Positions 25,586 through 35,426 of a stretch of 64,000 nt of DNA are shown piece by piece (positions within the stretch are counted from its first letter, which is position 1; each line of letters starts with the position of its first letter). The notes under the pieces were generated by a model. It had not been told where the DNA came from and ran no database searches. It worked only from the letters and a program-made list of their open reading frames with translations. The translations under genes were made by a program, and so were the position numbers. The stretch is taken from NCBI RefSeq assembly GCF_026191635.1, contig NZ_JAKRRW010000019.1, positions 1 through 64,000 of the forward strand, read 5' to 3'. This DNA is from Photobacterium obscurum (GTDB lineage Bacteria; Pseudomonadota; Gammaproteobacteria; Enterobacterales; Vibrionaceae).

Positions 25586-27286
25586 ATGATATCCGCCCCA
25601 CCCACAGCAGAAACCAGCTTGAGAAATACCCTTCTGCTCGCAATTCTATACTTGATGAGTGTAATCGCTTTGCCCGTCAATGCCTCTGCGCACGGTGATA
25701 CGATTCGGATCGGCGGGGATCACAACTACCCTCCCTATGAATTTATCAACGAGGATGGCGAACCGGACGGCTACAATACCGAGCTTACCCTCGCCATCGC
25801 CGAGGTCATGGGGATCAAAGTCAACATTGAGCTGGGCGGGTGGGACGAAATGCGTCGACGGTTGGAAACCGGTGAAATTGACGCACTGCAAGGGATGGTC
25901 TTTTCCAAGGCAAGGGCGAAGGATTACGACTTTTCACCGGCACATGCTGTTGTCCACCAGTCCGTATTTGCCCGCAAAGGATCACCGACAATCTCAGAGC
26001 TCAGTGAGTTAAGAGGCAAGGATGTCATCGTACAAAACGGCGGCATCATGCATGACTATCTATTGCAAAATAATGTCGGCGCGAACCTTATCTTAGTCGA
26101 TACCCATGCTGATGCCCTGAGGATGCTGGCATCAGGACAAAATGACTATGCGCTGGTGGCCAATCTGCCCGGCCTCTACATGGGCAAGGTACTTGAACTC
26201 TCTAATATCATCCCGGCGGGTAAACCTTTCAGTGCCCAGATGTACGGCTATTCCGTATTAAAAGGTAAACAAGAACTGCTGGCCCAGTTCAGCGAGGGGT
26301 TGGCAATCCTAAAAAATACCGGACGCCAGCAGGCACTCTATGACAAGTGGCTGGGTCCTTTGGAAAGCCAGGGGTTCAGCTGGAAAAAGCTTGGGATGGC
26401 AGCGGCTTTTATTTCAACCTTGTTGCTGTTAATCCTGAGCATCATTATGTTCTGGAATCGGGCACTAAGCCGGGAGGTCGCAAGACGGACACAGGAGCAG
26501 CAGCTGCAACAGCAGCAATTAATCCAGGCTGACAAAATGACCTCGCTGGGGATCCTGGTTTCCGGCGTGGCTCACGAGATCAACAACCCAAGTAGCCTGT
26601 TGCTGCTCAACCTGCCGATCCTGAAGGACGTCTACCAAGATGCCGAGGATATTCTCGAAGCACATTATCAGGAACACGGTGACTTTCTTATCGGCGGGCT
26701 GGAATATAGCCGAATGCGCGATGAGATCCCGCCGATGCTTGATGACATGCTAACCGGTACCCACCGGATCCGCAGGATCGTTGATGACTTGAGAGATTTT
26801 GCCCGCCAGGAGCCGACCGAGCTCACTGACAAAGTCGATCTCAATGATGTCGTCGCGACCGCCATTCGGCTGGTCGACAACACCATTGCGAAATCAACCC
26901 AGCATTTTAACGTTGAGTACGCCCCGAACCTGCCATGCTTCGAAGGTAATGCCCAACGTATCGAACAGGTGGTGATCAATCTCATCATCAATGCCTGCCA
27001 GGCACTAGAAAATCCGAACAGCGGTATTTCGGTTCGCACCTTCTATCTGGCTCAGGAAAACATGCTGAAGTTTGAGATCTGCGACCAGGGACGGGGAATT
27101 GCTCCCGAGCACCTGCCTCACCTTAGCGATCCCTTCTTCACAACCAAGCGCGAGCAGGGAGGCACCGGCCTTGGGCTGTCAGTCTCTTTCAGTATCGTCC
27201 AAGAACACGGGGGCACCTTGGCCTATGACTCTAAACTTCAACAAGGCACCTGTGTGACGCTCTCGCTGCCTGCTATAAAGGAATAA
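25586..27286 (+). CDS. Sensor histidine kinase with periplasmic solute-binding (SBP_bac_3) sensor domain
   Basis: A 566-residue protein. A hydrophobic segment near residues 14-32 exports an extracytoplasmic solute-binding domain (about 38-265; IRIGGDHNYPPYEFINEDG, GYNTELTLAIAEVMG). A transmembrane helix (about 270-292) and a glutamine-rich coiled coil lead to the HisKA region, with the phosphorylated histidine in SGVAHEINNPSS. The ATPase domain shows NLIINACQAL, DQGRGI and GGTGLGLSVSFSIVQEHGG. The sensor part resembles amino-acid-binding proteins, so an amino acid or related acid is the probable ligand. Its stop is 7 nt before the response regulator gene. Confidence 0.92.
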   Translation: MISAPPTAETSLRNTLLLAILYLMSVIALPVNASAHGDTIRIGGDHNYPPYEFINEDGEPDGYNTELTLAIAEVMGIKVNIELGGWDEMRRRLETGEIDALQGMVFSKARAKDYDFSPAHAVVHQSVFARKGSPTISELSELRGKDVIVQNGGIMHDYLLQNNVGANLILVDTHADALRMLASGQNDYALVANLPGLYMGKVLELSNIIPAGKPFSAQMYGYSVLKGKQELLAQFSEGLAILKNTGRQQALYDKWLGPLESQGFSWKKLGMAAAFISTLLLLILSIIMFWNRALSREVARRTQEQQLQQQQLIQADKMTSLGILVSGVAHEINNPSSLLLLNLPILKDVYQDAEDILEAHYQEHGDFLIGGLEYSRMRDEIPPMLDDMLTGTHRIRRIVDDLRDFARQEPTELTDKVDLNDVVATAIRLVDNTIAKSTQHFNVEYAPNLPCFEGNAQRIEQVVINLIINACQALENPNSGISVRTFYLAQENMLKFEICDQGRGIAPEHLPHLSDPFFTTKREQGGTGLGLSVSFSIVQEHGGTLAYDSKLQQGTCVTLSLPAIKE

Positions 27287-27293
27287 CATTTTC

Positions 27294-28706
27294 ATGAATA
27301 TCAACCGCTATCCCTCATTTGGCGTACTGCTGGTCGATGACGAGCCCGCTTTCCTGCGCAGCCTCAGTATCGTTCTTGAACGTCGGGGAGGGATCAACCA
27401 CATATTCCAGTGCCAGGACAGCCGCGATGTCATGGGCATAATTGCGCGGGAAAATATCGGTCTGGTGCTACTGGATCTGACCATGCCCAACGTTTCAGGT
27501 GAAGTTCTGCTACAGCAAATTGTCGAAGAATACCCGGAGATCGGGGTCATTATTATCAGTGGTCTGAACCAGCTCGAAACCGCGGTACACTGTATTCGCC
27601 TTGGAGCCTATGACTACTTTGTCAAAACAACTGAAGAAGATCGGCTCATCGAAGGGATCAAGCGCGCTATCCTGATGCAGGAAATGCGTCTGGAGAACCA
27701 GGAACTGCGCCGCCGTTTCCTCACCGATACCCTTGAACACCCCGAAGCCTTTTCGCAAATTATTACCGAAGACAAGGGTATGCGCTCGGTGTTCCAGTAC
27801 CTGGAATCTGTAGCTCCCAGCAGCCAGCCAGTGATGATCTGCGGCGAAAGCGGGGTCGGTAAAGAATTGATTGCGAAGGCCATCCATGCCCTTAGCAACC
27901 GCTCGGGATCACTGATCAGCGTTAATGTCGCCGGGCTAGATGACAATGTTTTTGCCGATACCCTGTTTGGTCACCATCGCGGCGCATTCACAGGGGCAGA
28001 TAAAGCCCGGGCCGGACTCATCGAACAGGCAGCGGGCGGTACCCTGTTTCTTGATGAAATTGGTGACTTAAGCCAAGCCTCGCAGGTAAAACTTCTTCGG
28101 CTACTGCAGGAAGGCGAGTACTACCCGTTGGGCAGTGACAGACCTAAACGCCTTCGGGCACGAGTCGTCGTCGCCACCCATCAGGATCTGGCGCAGAAAC
28201 AAAAAGACGGAGACTTTCGCAAAGATCTTTATTACCGACTGAAAACCCACCGTGTAGATATCCCGCCCCTGCGCCAGCGCAACGATGACATTCCGTTATT
28301 GCTCGAGCACTTTCTTCAGGAGGCAGCCAATGAACTCGGTAAAAACAAACCGACAATCCCCAAGGAGCTGCCGGTATTGCTGGCCAACTACAACTTCCCT
28401 GGTAATGTCCGTGAATTACGTGCCCTCGCCTTTGATGCAATGAGCCAGCACCGCTCGCGAATGTTGTCGATGGAGGTGTTTCGTCGCGTACTGGCTCAAG
28501 ATACAGCGGCGCCAGAACCGGAGTCGCATGCCGAACACATGCTATTCAACCCGGAACGACCACTACCCACCCTACAAGAGGTCGGTGATCTGCTTGTTAA
28601 CGAGGCCATGCTCCGCGCACAGGGCAACCAGTCACTAGCTTCCAAGTTACTGGGGATCTCACAGCCAGCCTTGAGCAAACGGCTTAAAAAAGCTCAATCC
28701 TTATAA
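27294..28706 (+). CDS. NtrC-family sigma-54-dependent response regulator
   Basis: A 470-residue protein. The receiver domain (about 8-125) has VDDEP, the phosphorylation site LLDLTMPN and a late lysine in YFVKTTEE. The AAA+ activator domain (about 145-375) has Walker A GESGVGKE, the sigma-54 contact loop GAFTGA and Walker B GGTLFLDEIGDL. A Fis-type helix-turn-helix closes the protein (NQSLASKLLGISQPALSKRL). All parts needed to activate sigma-54 RNA polymerase are present. It is co-transcribed with the upstream kinase, and a -24/-12 promoter lies ahead of the next gene, a symporter, which is the obvious target. Confidence 0.94.
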   Translation: MNINRYPSFGVLLVDDEPAFLRSLSIVLERRGGINHIFQCQDSRDVMGIIARENIGLVLLDLTMPNVSGEVLLQQIVEEYPEIGVIIISGLNQLETAVHCIRLGAYDYFVKTTEEDRLIEGIKRAILMQEMRLENQELRRRFLTDTLEHPEAFSQIITEDKGMRSVFQYLESVAPSSQPVMICGESGVGKELIAKAIHALSNRSGSLISVNVAGLDDNVFADTLFGHHRGAFTGADKARAGLIEQAAGGTLFLDEIGDLSQASQVKLLRLLQEGEYYPLGSDRPKRLRARVVVATHQDLAQKQKDGDFRKDLYYRLKTHRVDIPPLRQRNDDIPLLLEHFLQEAANELGKNKPTIPKELPVLLANYNFPGNVRELRALAFDAMSQHRSRMLSMEVFRRVLAQDTAAPEPESHAEHMLFNPERPLPTLQEVGDLLVNEAMLRAQGNQSLASKLLGISQPALSKRLKKAQSL

Positions 28707-29056
28707 ACGATGTTTGTTAAACCCCTATAACCAAACGAAAAGTTATAACCTAGGTAATATAAGATAAGTTACTGATCACAAATAAGTAACATACAACTCA
28801 CACCGGTAACTTATTCCTTTGGTTATACCCCTTCGCTACAAACAACCACCCTCAACAACAATGAATTTTTATTTACAAATCAATCATATAAACAAAGTTA
28901 TAACAATTGGCATCAAGCTTGCTCTATTAATACCTAGGCACAGGGGGGATAACACCCGTTCAGCCGCTTATTAAACGTATTACATACAAGAAGATACAGG
29001 TAGTAACCCATCTTCGGTTCTACCAATCAACATAAGCAAACGGACAAGGAAATAAC
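28707..29056 (+). other. 350-nt regulatory region upstream of the symporter
   Basis: No gene is seen. Besides the sigma-54 promoter, the region between 28720 and 28830 contains repeated TATAACC/GGTTATA-like half-sites (for example near 28727, 28744 and 28821) at a distance suitable for NtrC-type enhancer binding. These half-sites are weak, and their role is inferred. Confidence 0.5.
28907..28923 (+). promoter_or_regulatory. Sigma-54 (-24/-12) promoter of the symporter gene
   Basis: TTGGCATCAAGCTTGCT matches the consensus YTGGCACGRNNNTTGCW at all but two less conserved positions, with the required 10-nt spacing between GG and GC. It lies 134 nt before the ATG at 29057 and directly follows the sigma-54 activator gene. 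Confidence 0.8.
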
Positions 29057-30346
29057 ATGGAACAAGCACAAGTGACGCAAAGCCAACGTGGCTTTTGGGG
29101 CAACCTTGCCCTGTGGAAGAAAATTCTGGTCGGTATGGTACTGGGCGTAATTGCCGGCAGCATATTGGGGCCAGATGCAGAACTGCTCAAACCTATCGGC
29201 ACCCTGTTTATCAACGCAATCAAGATGCTGATTGTCCCTCTGGTTTTCTGCTCGCTGGTTGTGGGGGTCACTTCGATGCAAGATACCCGTAAGATGGGTC
29301 GTATTGGTGTGAAGTCTGTTGCGATTTATCTTGGTACCACTGCCGTTGCCATCAGTATCGGCCTGGGCCTGGCAACCTTGCTGACTCCGGGGGAAGGCCT
29401 GAATATGGCAGCAACCGCCGCTGCAACTGATGGAAAAGAAGCGCCGACCCTAGTGCAAACCATTCTTAATCTGATCCCGAAAAACCCTATTAGCGCACTG
29501 GCAGCCGGTAATATCCTACAAATCATTGTCTTCGCTCTGGGTCTGGGGATAGCCCTGAACTTATGCGGCGAAAAGGCCAAACCAGCCATTGCAGTCTTCG
29601 ATAGCCTGGCCGAAGCGATGTACAAACTGACCGAGCTGGTTATGAAGCTTGCTCCTTACGGCATCTTCGGTCTGATGGCCTGGGTTGCCGGTAAATATGG
29701 TATGGACATCCTGTTACCGCTATTCAAGGTTATTGCCGTTGCCTACATCGGCAGCCTGCTTCATGTTCTCGTGTTCTACTCTGGCGTTATCAAGGTATTT
29801 GGCCGTCTGAATCCAATCCCTTATATCAAAGGTCTGGTAAATCCAGCGGCAGTTGCTTTCACCACCACCAGCAGCTCTGGTACCCTGCCGGCAACCATCA
29901 AGTGTGCACGTGAAGAAATGGGCGTGTCCAAAGGGATCTCCAGCTTTGTTCTGCCGCTTGGCGCTACCATCAATATGGACGGTACGGCACTGTACCAAGG
30001 CGTTGCGGCACTGTTTGTCGCTCAGGCCTTCGGGATTGATCTGGCATTTGCAGATTACCTGACCATTATCATGACCGCGACCTTAGCCTCTATTGGTACT
30101 GCGGGCGTTCCTGGTGCCGGCCTGATCATGCTGTCACTGGTACTGACAACCGTCGGCTTACCGATGGAAGGACTCGCCATCATTGCCGGTATCGACCGTA
30201 TCCTTGATATGGCACGTACCAGCGTAAACGTCTGTGGCGATCTGATGGTATCTATCTTGGTAGGTCGTAGCGAAAACGAGCTGGATACCGAAGTGTATAA
30301 CAGCACAGGTGAGGTATATAACCGTACCAGCGAAGAAGCAGCATAA
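29057..30346 (+). CDS. Dicarboxylate/amino-acid:cation symporter (DAACS, GltP/DctA type)
   Basis: A 429-residue inner-membrane transporter. The family's two hairpin and substrate motifs are intact: TTTSSSGTLPAT and LPLGATINMDGTALYQG; the C-terminal segment DRILDMARTSVNVCGD is also typical. It takes up glutamate, aspartate or C4-dicarboxylates together with Na+ or H+. It follows the kinase/NtrC pair and a sigma-54 promoter, an arrangement like dctBD-dctA, but the sensor here has an amino-acid-binding-protein-like domain, so glutamate or aspartate is as likely as a dicarboxylate. A strong terminator follows at 30428. Confidence 0.92.
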   Translation: MEQAQVTQSQRGFWGNLALWKKILVGMVLGVIAGSILGPDAELLKPIGTLFINAIKMLIVPLVFCSLVVGVTSMQDTRKMGRIGVKSVAIYLGTTAVAISIGLGLATLLTPGEGLNMAATAAATDGKEAPTLVQTILNLIPKNPISALAAGNILQIIVFALGLGIALNLCGEKAKPAIAVFDSLAEAMYKLTELVMKLAPYGIFGLMAWVAGKYGMDILLPLFKVIAVAYIGSLLHVLVFYSGVIKVFGRLNPIPYIKGLVNPAAVAFTTTSSSGTLPATIKCAREEMGVSKGISSFVLPLGATINMDGTALYQGVAALFVAQAFGIDLAFADYLTIIMTATLASIGTAGVPGAGLIMLSLVLTTVGLPMEGLAIIAGIDRILDMARTSVNVCGDLMVSILVGRSENELDTEVYNSTGEVYNRTSEEAA

Positions 30347-30427
30347 GCCTATATTGCTCGCTTAGTTACTCCGGTAATTCAGTGACAACCTTGCCGTCAC
30401 CGCCGGATGCTGCTGCACAGAGACAAT

Positions 30428-30461
30428 AAAAGGTCAGGAGGAACACCCTCCTGACCTTTTT
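30428..30461. terminator. Terminator between the symporter and Dcu transporter genes
   Basis: A 14-nt arm (30428-30441, AAAAGGTCAGGAGG) pairs with 30447-30460, loop AACAC, followed by T. It serves the plus-strand symporter and probably also the convergent dcu gene. Confidence 0.88.
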
Positions 30462-30489
30462 CATTTCCGTCACTTTTATGTATCGATGA

Positions 30490-31794
30490 TTAGATGAAGA
30501 TCCCCGCCAGGAAGAAGCCGACAGGTACCGCACTCACAATCCCCAGCATACCCGGCAGGAAGAATGGGTGGTTAATGATCAGCGAGCCGTTCCAGCGGTT
30601 GCTCAAGAATGAACCAGTATCATCAGTTGCAATTGCAAAAGCCGTCGTCGGGTAAATATTAGTCATGTACAGCGCACTGACCGCAACAAAACTAGCCAAA
30701 ATCGTACCGGCGTCAACACCTAGTGTCGCGGCAATAGGTACCAACAACGCACTGGTTGCACCTTGGCTAAACAGCAAGGCACTGGTGCCGAAAAATACAA
30801 CTGAAAGCAATGCTGGATAGTCACTCAGTACACCACCTGCAACTTCTTTGATTTCACCGATATGGGCACCAATAATTGTCGAGCTCAACCAAACAATACC
30901 AAGAATAACAATCAGAGATTCAGCACCGTCCTTAAATATTGGAGCATGCTTAATATCGCTTAGCTGCACTTTACATGTCATCGCCATGACGAAGGAAATA
31001 AAGAACATGGTAATAACAATAATATCTTTAGAGCCTAACGTGTGGCCAATGACTGATTTAAACATCAGCATACAGACAATAAATACTACACCACCAAGGA
31101 AAAGCATTACGGAACGTTTAGCCTCTGGTGTTGGCTCTGCTGCTTTTTCTTCCTCAGAGCTAAAGTTTACCAAGCCTTTTTTCACACGCTCTTGATAAAT
31201 AGGATCCTCTGCCAGTTCTACACCTTGCTTACTGGCAATAAAGGCTGCAACAGCAGAACCCACTAATGCCGCAGGCAAAATGACACAAATAGCATCAAAG
31301 AAGTTAACACCCATTTTTTCGACCACCACGTACATCGCTGCAGTTGCACCAGAAATAGGTGATGCCGTGATTGCAATCTGTGATGCGACAACCGCCGAAC
31401 TTAGCGGTTGGCTAGGGCGAACACCGTTATCTTTAGCGACCTGCTGAATCACGTTCAGAACCGACATCGCTGTGTAACCTGTGCCTGCAAGAGTAGTTAA
31501 GACAAACGTTGTGGCAGGTGCAAGGATATTGATATATTTAGGATTCTTGCGCAGCATCTTCTCGGCACACTGAACCATGTACCCCATACCACCGGCTTGT
31601 TGCATAACAGACAAGGCAAGAATAACCGACATGATAATCAAAATAACCGAAACCGGTATTGCGCCGGGTGAGAGGCCCATAATATAGACGGCGATAACCA
31701 TCCCCACGCCACCGGCAAGCCCGACACCAATCCCTCCTAAACGGGCAGCAAGTATAATACACCCCAGCAGTAAAATAATTTCCAGTAATAACAT
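30490..31794 (-). CDS. Anaerobic C4-dicarboxylate transporter, DcuA/DcuB family
   Basis: A 434-residue inner-membrane protein with about 10-12 hydrophobic segments. DcuA/DcuB signatures include the N-terminal ARLGGIGVGLAGG, KMLRKNPKYINILAPATTFVLT, AIAASQ-like AVVASQIAITASPISGATAA, and the C-terminal PTTAFAIATDDTGS and NHPFFLPGMLG. The family exchanges fumarate, aspartate and succinate during anaerobic growth. DcuA and DcuB are not separable here by eye. It is divergent from aspA across 820 nt, the classic aspartase/Dcu partnership in which imported aspartate becomes fumarate. Confidence 0.9.
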   Translation of the reverse strand: MLLLEIILLLGCIILAARLGGIGVGLAGGVGMVIAVYIMGLSPGAIPVSVILIIMSVILALSVMQQAGGMGYMVQCAEKMLRKNPKYINILAPATTFVLTTLAGTGYTAMSVLNVIQQVAKDNGVRPSQPLSSAVVASQIAITASPISGATAAMYVVVEKMGVNFFDAICVILPAALVGSAVAAFIASKQGVELAEDPIYQERVKKGLVNFSSEEEKAAEPTPEAKRSVMLFLGGVVFIVCMLMFKSVIGHTLGSKDIIVITMFFISFVMAMTCKVQLSDIKHAPIFKDGAESLIVILGIVWLSSTIIGAHIGEIKEVAGGVLSDYPALLSVVFFGTSALLFSQGATSALLVPIAATLGVDAGTILASFVAVSALYMTNIYPTTAFAIATDDTGSFLSNRWNGSLIINHPFFLPGMLGIVSAVPVGFFLAGIFI

Positions 31795-32614
31795 AATAAG
31801 TCCTTCACTTTAGTTTTATATTTTTATTGCAACATCAGTATTAAACTGAATTGCAAAGTAATGACGTGCATACAGGATTAAGAAAATACTTACTCGTTTT
31901 TAATAGGTTTTTATCTGGCAATAGAAAACACTACCTCTAGATAGTATTAATAAATACTCGTACCTGACATGGTAAACCTTTACGAAGAAACAACGTCGAG
32001 AAAGAATAGCTCAATTTAATAAAGCATGTAGAAAACAAATATAGTTATAAGTAATGGTGGATATCATCCATTTTATTAGTAATGAATCTTAAACCTGTCT
32101 AATTAATAGAGACTTTACTTAACTTTCCGCATTGATTGAAATGCCCAAATTAATCTTGTCATGCGAAATCAGCATAGGAATACTGCTACACAGATCACTG
32201 AACATTCATTAAAACAATAAATGACAACCCTTCATTATCAATAACAAAACCAAATAACAACCTGAGCACCAAAAAATAAACAAAAAGCACATCCACTACC
32301 AACATTACAATAACTGAACACATGAATGCTTGATGAAAAAGGCATCATCAGTTCGCAAACTAAATAACAATGTGTGTATTTGTAATACATCAAACCTCTA
32401 CCCCAATCACATAATTAATTCTGTGAGCAACATTCAGCATCTCAAAGGAAGGTAAAATAAAAAAACATAATGCCAACAATGATTTACGAACAATTTCAAT
32501 AGACAGATGCCACTATGCAATAAAAGCATTGTTGCTTACTTTTAAGCATTTCACTTTGTGGAATAAAAGGAACATTGTGTCGGTGTCATTTCACTGTCAA
32601 TTAAGGAAACAGCT
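31795..32614. other. 820-nt AT-rich gap between dcu and aspA
   Basis: No convincing ORF is seen. The gap must carry the divergent promoters of dcu and aspA. An imperfect palindrome lies near 32055-32075 (ATGGTGGATATCATCCAT). TCACA and TGTGA near 32410 occur in the wrong order for CRP. I found no good FNR box (TTGAT-N4-ATCAA), though anaerobic control would be expected. The length is unusual for this window and could hide a small RNA or long leaders. Confidence 0.5.
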
Positions 32615-34045
32615 ATGCTCGACAATGCTAATAAGGTACGTATTGAAGAAGATCTACTCGGTGAACTAGAAATCCCAGCATCGGCTTATTACGGAATCCA
32701 TTCGCTGCGTGCTTATCAAAACTTCAATATCTCTTCTATGAAGATTTCTGATGTACCTGAGTTTGTTCGCGGCATGGTTTATACCAAGAAAGCGGCCGCA
32801 AAAGCTAACATGGAACTGGGTACTATCCCAAGCGATGTTGGCCAGCACATTGTCGAGGCGTGTGATCTGATCCTTGAAACCGGAAAATGCATGGATCAGT
32901 TTATCTCTGATGTTTATCAGGGCGGCGCTGGTACCTCTGTCAACATGAATGCCAACGAAGTTATCGCCAACGTAGCCCTTGAGCTAAAAGGACACGATAA
33001 AGGCGAGTATCACATCATCAACCCTAATGATCATGTGAACAAGAGCCAGTCAACCAACTGTGCCTACCCAACAGGCTTCCGTGTTGCTGTCTATAACAGC
33101 ATTATCAAAATGATCGATTCAATCGAGCATCTACAGGCAGCCTTTGATGCGAAAAGCGACGAGTTCCAAGATATCCTGAAAATGGGCCGAACTCAGCTGC
33201 AAGATGCCGTACCAATGACGGTAGGACAAGAGTTTCATGCATTCAGCATCTTGATTAAAGAAGAAATCAAGAACCTGAAATATGCCGCTTCACTTCTTCT
33301 GGAAGTTAACCTTGGTGCAACAGCTATCGGTACCGGCCTTAACGCCCCACAAGGCTACCAGGAGCTGGCTGTTAAGTACCTTGCCGAAGCAACAGGCCTA
33401 GACTGTGTACCTTCAGAAGACCTTATCGAAGCAACGTCTGACTGTGGCGCCTATGTTACCGTTCACGCGGCACTAAAACGCCTGGCAGTCAAACTATCTA
33501 AGGTATGTAACGACCTTCGCCTGCTTTCTTCTGGGCCTCGCTCTGGCCTTAACGAACTGAACCTGCCAGAAATGCAAGCTGGTTCATCAATTATGCCAGC
33601 CAAGGTTAACCCGGTAATTCCTGAAGTCGTCAACCAGGTCTGCTTTAAAGTGATCGGCAACGACACCACAGTTACCTTTGCTGCAGAAGCGGGTCAGCTT
33701 CAGCTTAACGTGATGGAACCTGTTATTGGCCAGGCTATTTTTGAGTCAATTGAACTACTGAACAATGCCTGTATCAACCTAGCTGATAAGTGCATCAAAG
33801 GCATCACAGTGAACAAAGACGTATGTGAAAACTTCGTCTTCAACTCTATCGGTATAGTTACTTACTTGAACCCGTTCATTGGCCACCATGAAGGTGACAT
33901 TGTCGGTAAAATCTGTGCAGAAACTGGCCGCAGTGTTAAAGAAGTTGCACTGGAGCGTAATCTGATTGCAGAAGAGCAACTGGACGAAATCTTCTCGGTG
34001 CAAAACCTAATGCACCCTGAATACAAAGCTAAGTTGTATAGCTAA
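32615..34045 (+). CDS. aspA: Aspartate ammonia-lyase (aspartase)
   Basis: A 476-residue protein of the fumarase/aspartase superfamily, close to the E. coli length of 478. It has the superfamily signature GSSIMPAKVNP, the substrate-binding stretches GGAGTSVNMNANEVIAN, NDHVNKSQSTNCAYPTGFR and GRTQLQDAVPMTVGQEF, and the TGLNAPQGY segment that favours aspartase over fumarase. It converts L-aspartate reversibly to fumarate and ammonia in the cytoplasm. AAGGAAA precedes the ATG. It is divergent from the Dcu transporter and followed by a strong terminator. Confidence 0.95.
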   Translation: MLDNANKVRIEEDLLGELEIPASAYYGIHSLRAYQNFNISSMKISDVPEFVRGMVYTKKAAAKANMELGTIPSDVGQHIVEACDLILETGKCMDQFISDVYQGGAGTSVNMNANEVIANVALELKGHDKGEYHIINPNDHVNKSQSTNCAYPTGFRVAVYNSIIKMIDSIEHLQAAFDAKSDEFQDILKMGRTQLQDAVPMTVGQEFHAFSILIKEEIKNLKYAASLLLEVNLGATAIGTGLNAPQGYQELAVKYLAEATGLDCVPSEDLIEATSDCGAYVTVHAALKRLAVKLSKVCNDLRLLSSGPRSGLNELNLPEMQAGSSIMPAKVNPVIPEVVNQVCFKVIGNDTTVTFAAEAGQLQLNVMEPVIGQAIFESIELLNNACINLADKCIKGITVNKDVCENFVFNSIGIVTYLNPFIGHHEGDIVGKICAETGRSVKEVALERNLIAEEQLDEIFSVQNLMHPEYKAKLYS

Positions 34046-34051
34046 AATTGA

Positions 34052-34080
34052 AAAAAAGGGCTAGTTTCTAGCCCTTTTTT
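34052..34080 (+). terminator. Rho-independent terminator of aspA
   Basis: AAAAAAGGGCTAG, loop TTT, then CTAGCCCTTTTTT. The hairpin starts a few bases after the aspA stop codon. Confidence 0.92.
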
Positions 34081-34133
34081 CTATATAAGTTTCACTTAAA
34101 AAATAAACACCATTAGTTATATGATATTTATCA

Positions 34134-35033
34134 TTAGATCCCACCTTCGATGATCGGACCTATTTTACTTAATTCACTCCACATTGCTTCGCATGATGAA
34201 TGCAGTTTCGAATAATAGCGGTAAACATATAAATCTAATGGAACAGGCTCCCGCTCAGTCAATATTTTCAACTGGCCAGAAGCTAATTCTTGCTTTATCG
34301 CATAGTCAGGAAGCCAACTTATTCCCTTACCTTGTAAGACTAACGCTTTAATAAAATCAGTCATCGACGATGTACAAACAGTATTAGGCGTAAGTTTGCT
34401 ATTAGCACGATGCAATGCTCTGCCCATATAGCTTTCTGGTGTGTAGTCCAAACATGGGACGTTATCATTGGTCGCGAGATCAAAAAGCGGGTTTCCGCTG
34501 TCATCTACCGCAGAGACACAATACAGATAACTACGACCGAGATGGATTGAACGGTAAGGCGCAATTTGCAGCCTGTCTTCATAAAAAGAAAACAAAAAGT
34601 CGCATTTGCCATCGATGAGTAGTTCGACTGCATCGTCCACTTCATTCGCATCAACAGATAGGCTTGTGTTCAATTTGGGATCGAACAAACATGAATGTAG
34701 CTGAGGCAGCACACTAATCGCTATTGAATGTGCGGCGCTTAACCGCACGGTATGCCGGCCGTGGAAAGAGCTGCCCGCCAACCGGTTAACTTCTTCATCT
34801 AATTGATAAAGTATCGAATGGGCCGTGGTCTTAAACTGCTTGCCACACAGAGTAAGTTCAATTGGTGATTTACTACGATCGATCAATACTAAACCTAGCT
34901 CGGCTTCAAGCGATTTAATTCGACGACTAAATGCAGGTTGGGTAACATTACGAACAGCAGCTGCGTGAGAGAAGTTTTGCAATTCAGCAAGAGTAAGAAA
35001 GTCTTTTAGCCATTTTGTTTCAATATTTTTCAT
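34134..35033 (-). CDS. LysR family transcriptional regulator
   Basis: A 299-residue LysR protein. The N-terminal winged helix-turn-helix (about residues 8-66) contains LAELQNFSHAAAVRNVTQPAFSRR and LEAELGLVLIDRS. Residues about 95-290 form the effector-binding domain. It is divergent from the symporter at 35427, the first gene of a symporter-malic enzyme pair, and so probably controls it. The effector is likely to be the transported acid, but this is inference from arrangement. Confidence 0.92.
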   Translation of the reverse strand: MKNIETKWLKDFLTLAELQNFSHAAAVRNVTQPAFSRRIKSLEAELGLVLIDRSKSPIELTLCGKQFKTTAHSILYQLDEEVNRLAGSSFHGRHTVRLSAAHSIAISVLPQLHSCLFDPKLNTSLSVDANEVDDAVELLIDGKCDFLFSFYEDRLQIAPYRSIHLGRSYLYCVSAVDDSGNPLFDLATNDNVPCLDYTPESYMGRALHRANSKLTPNTVCTSSMTDFIKALVLQGKGISWLPDYAIKQELASGQLKILTEREPVPLDLYVYRYYSKLHSSCEAMWSELSKIGPIIEGGI

Positions 35034-35426
35034 TAATCTTTCTCAATAATAATTATACAGCTGTTATCATTCCTAAATAATTCAATACAAAACATCAGTG
35101 ATTGCAGTGATAATTATAGGCTATATATTGCTTGCACTAAGGGTCAATCAATTATTAACAATTGTCTATTAAGCTGATCACAAAGCCCCAAATCTACCCG
35201 ATGCTTTTTTATAATCAAGCCATTTTTTTAAGCATTTCACAAGCTATACATATCACCATACTATCGGCTAGTAACATTTTTAACACTTATCTGTCTTTTC
35301 GTTTAACTAAACAATAGTTTGACTGAATACAACTTGTTTTTAATGTTAATAGCTAAACCCAAAGTAAAAATAAGCCAATATATAATTATAAGAAACTCGT
35401 ATCCTAATAAATTAAAGGTCAATAAG
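35034..35426. other. 393-nt AT-rich divergent promoter region (lysR / symporter)
   Basis: No gene is seen. An open frame joins the symporter from 35319, but its 36 extra residues are hydrophilic, AT-biased and lack a ribosome-binding site, so I treat this stretch as leader and promoter DNA. The LysR operator is expected here, but I could not single one out. Confidence 0.5.

Noticed and set aside
32405..32440. TCACA ... TGTGA pair as a CRP site before aspA
   Set aside because: The half-sites are in the opposite order to the CRP consensus TGTGA-N6-TCACA and the spacing is wrong.
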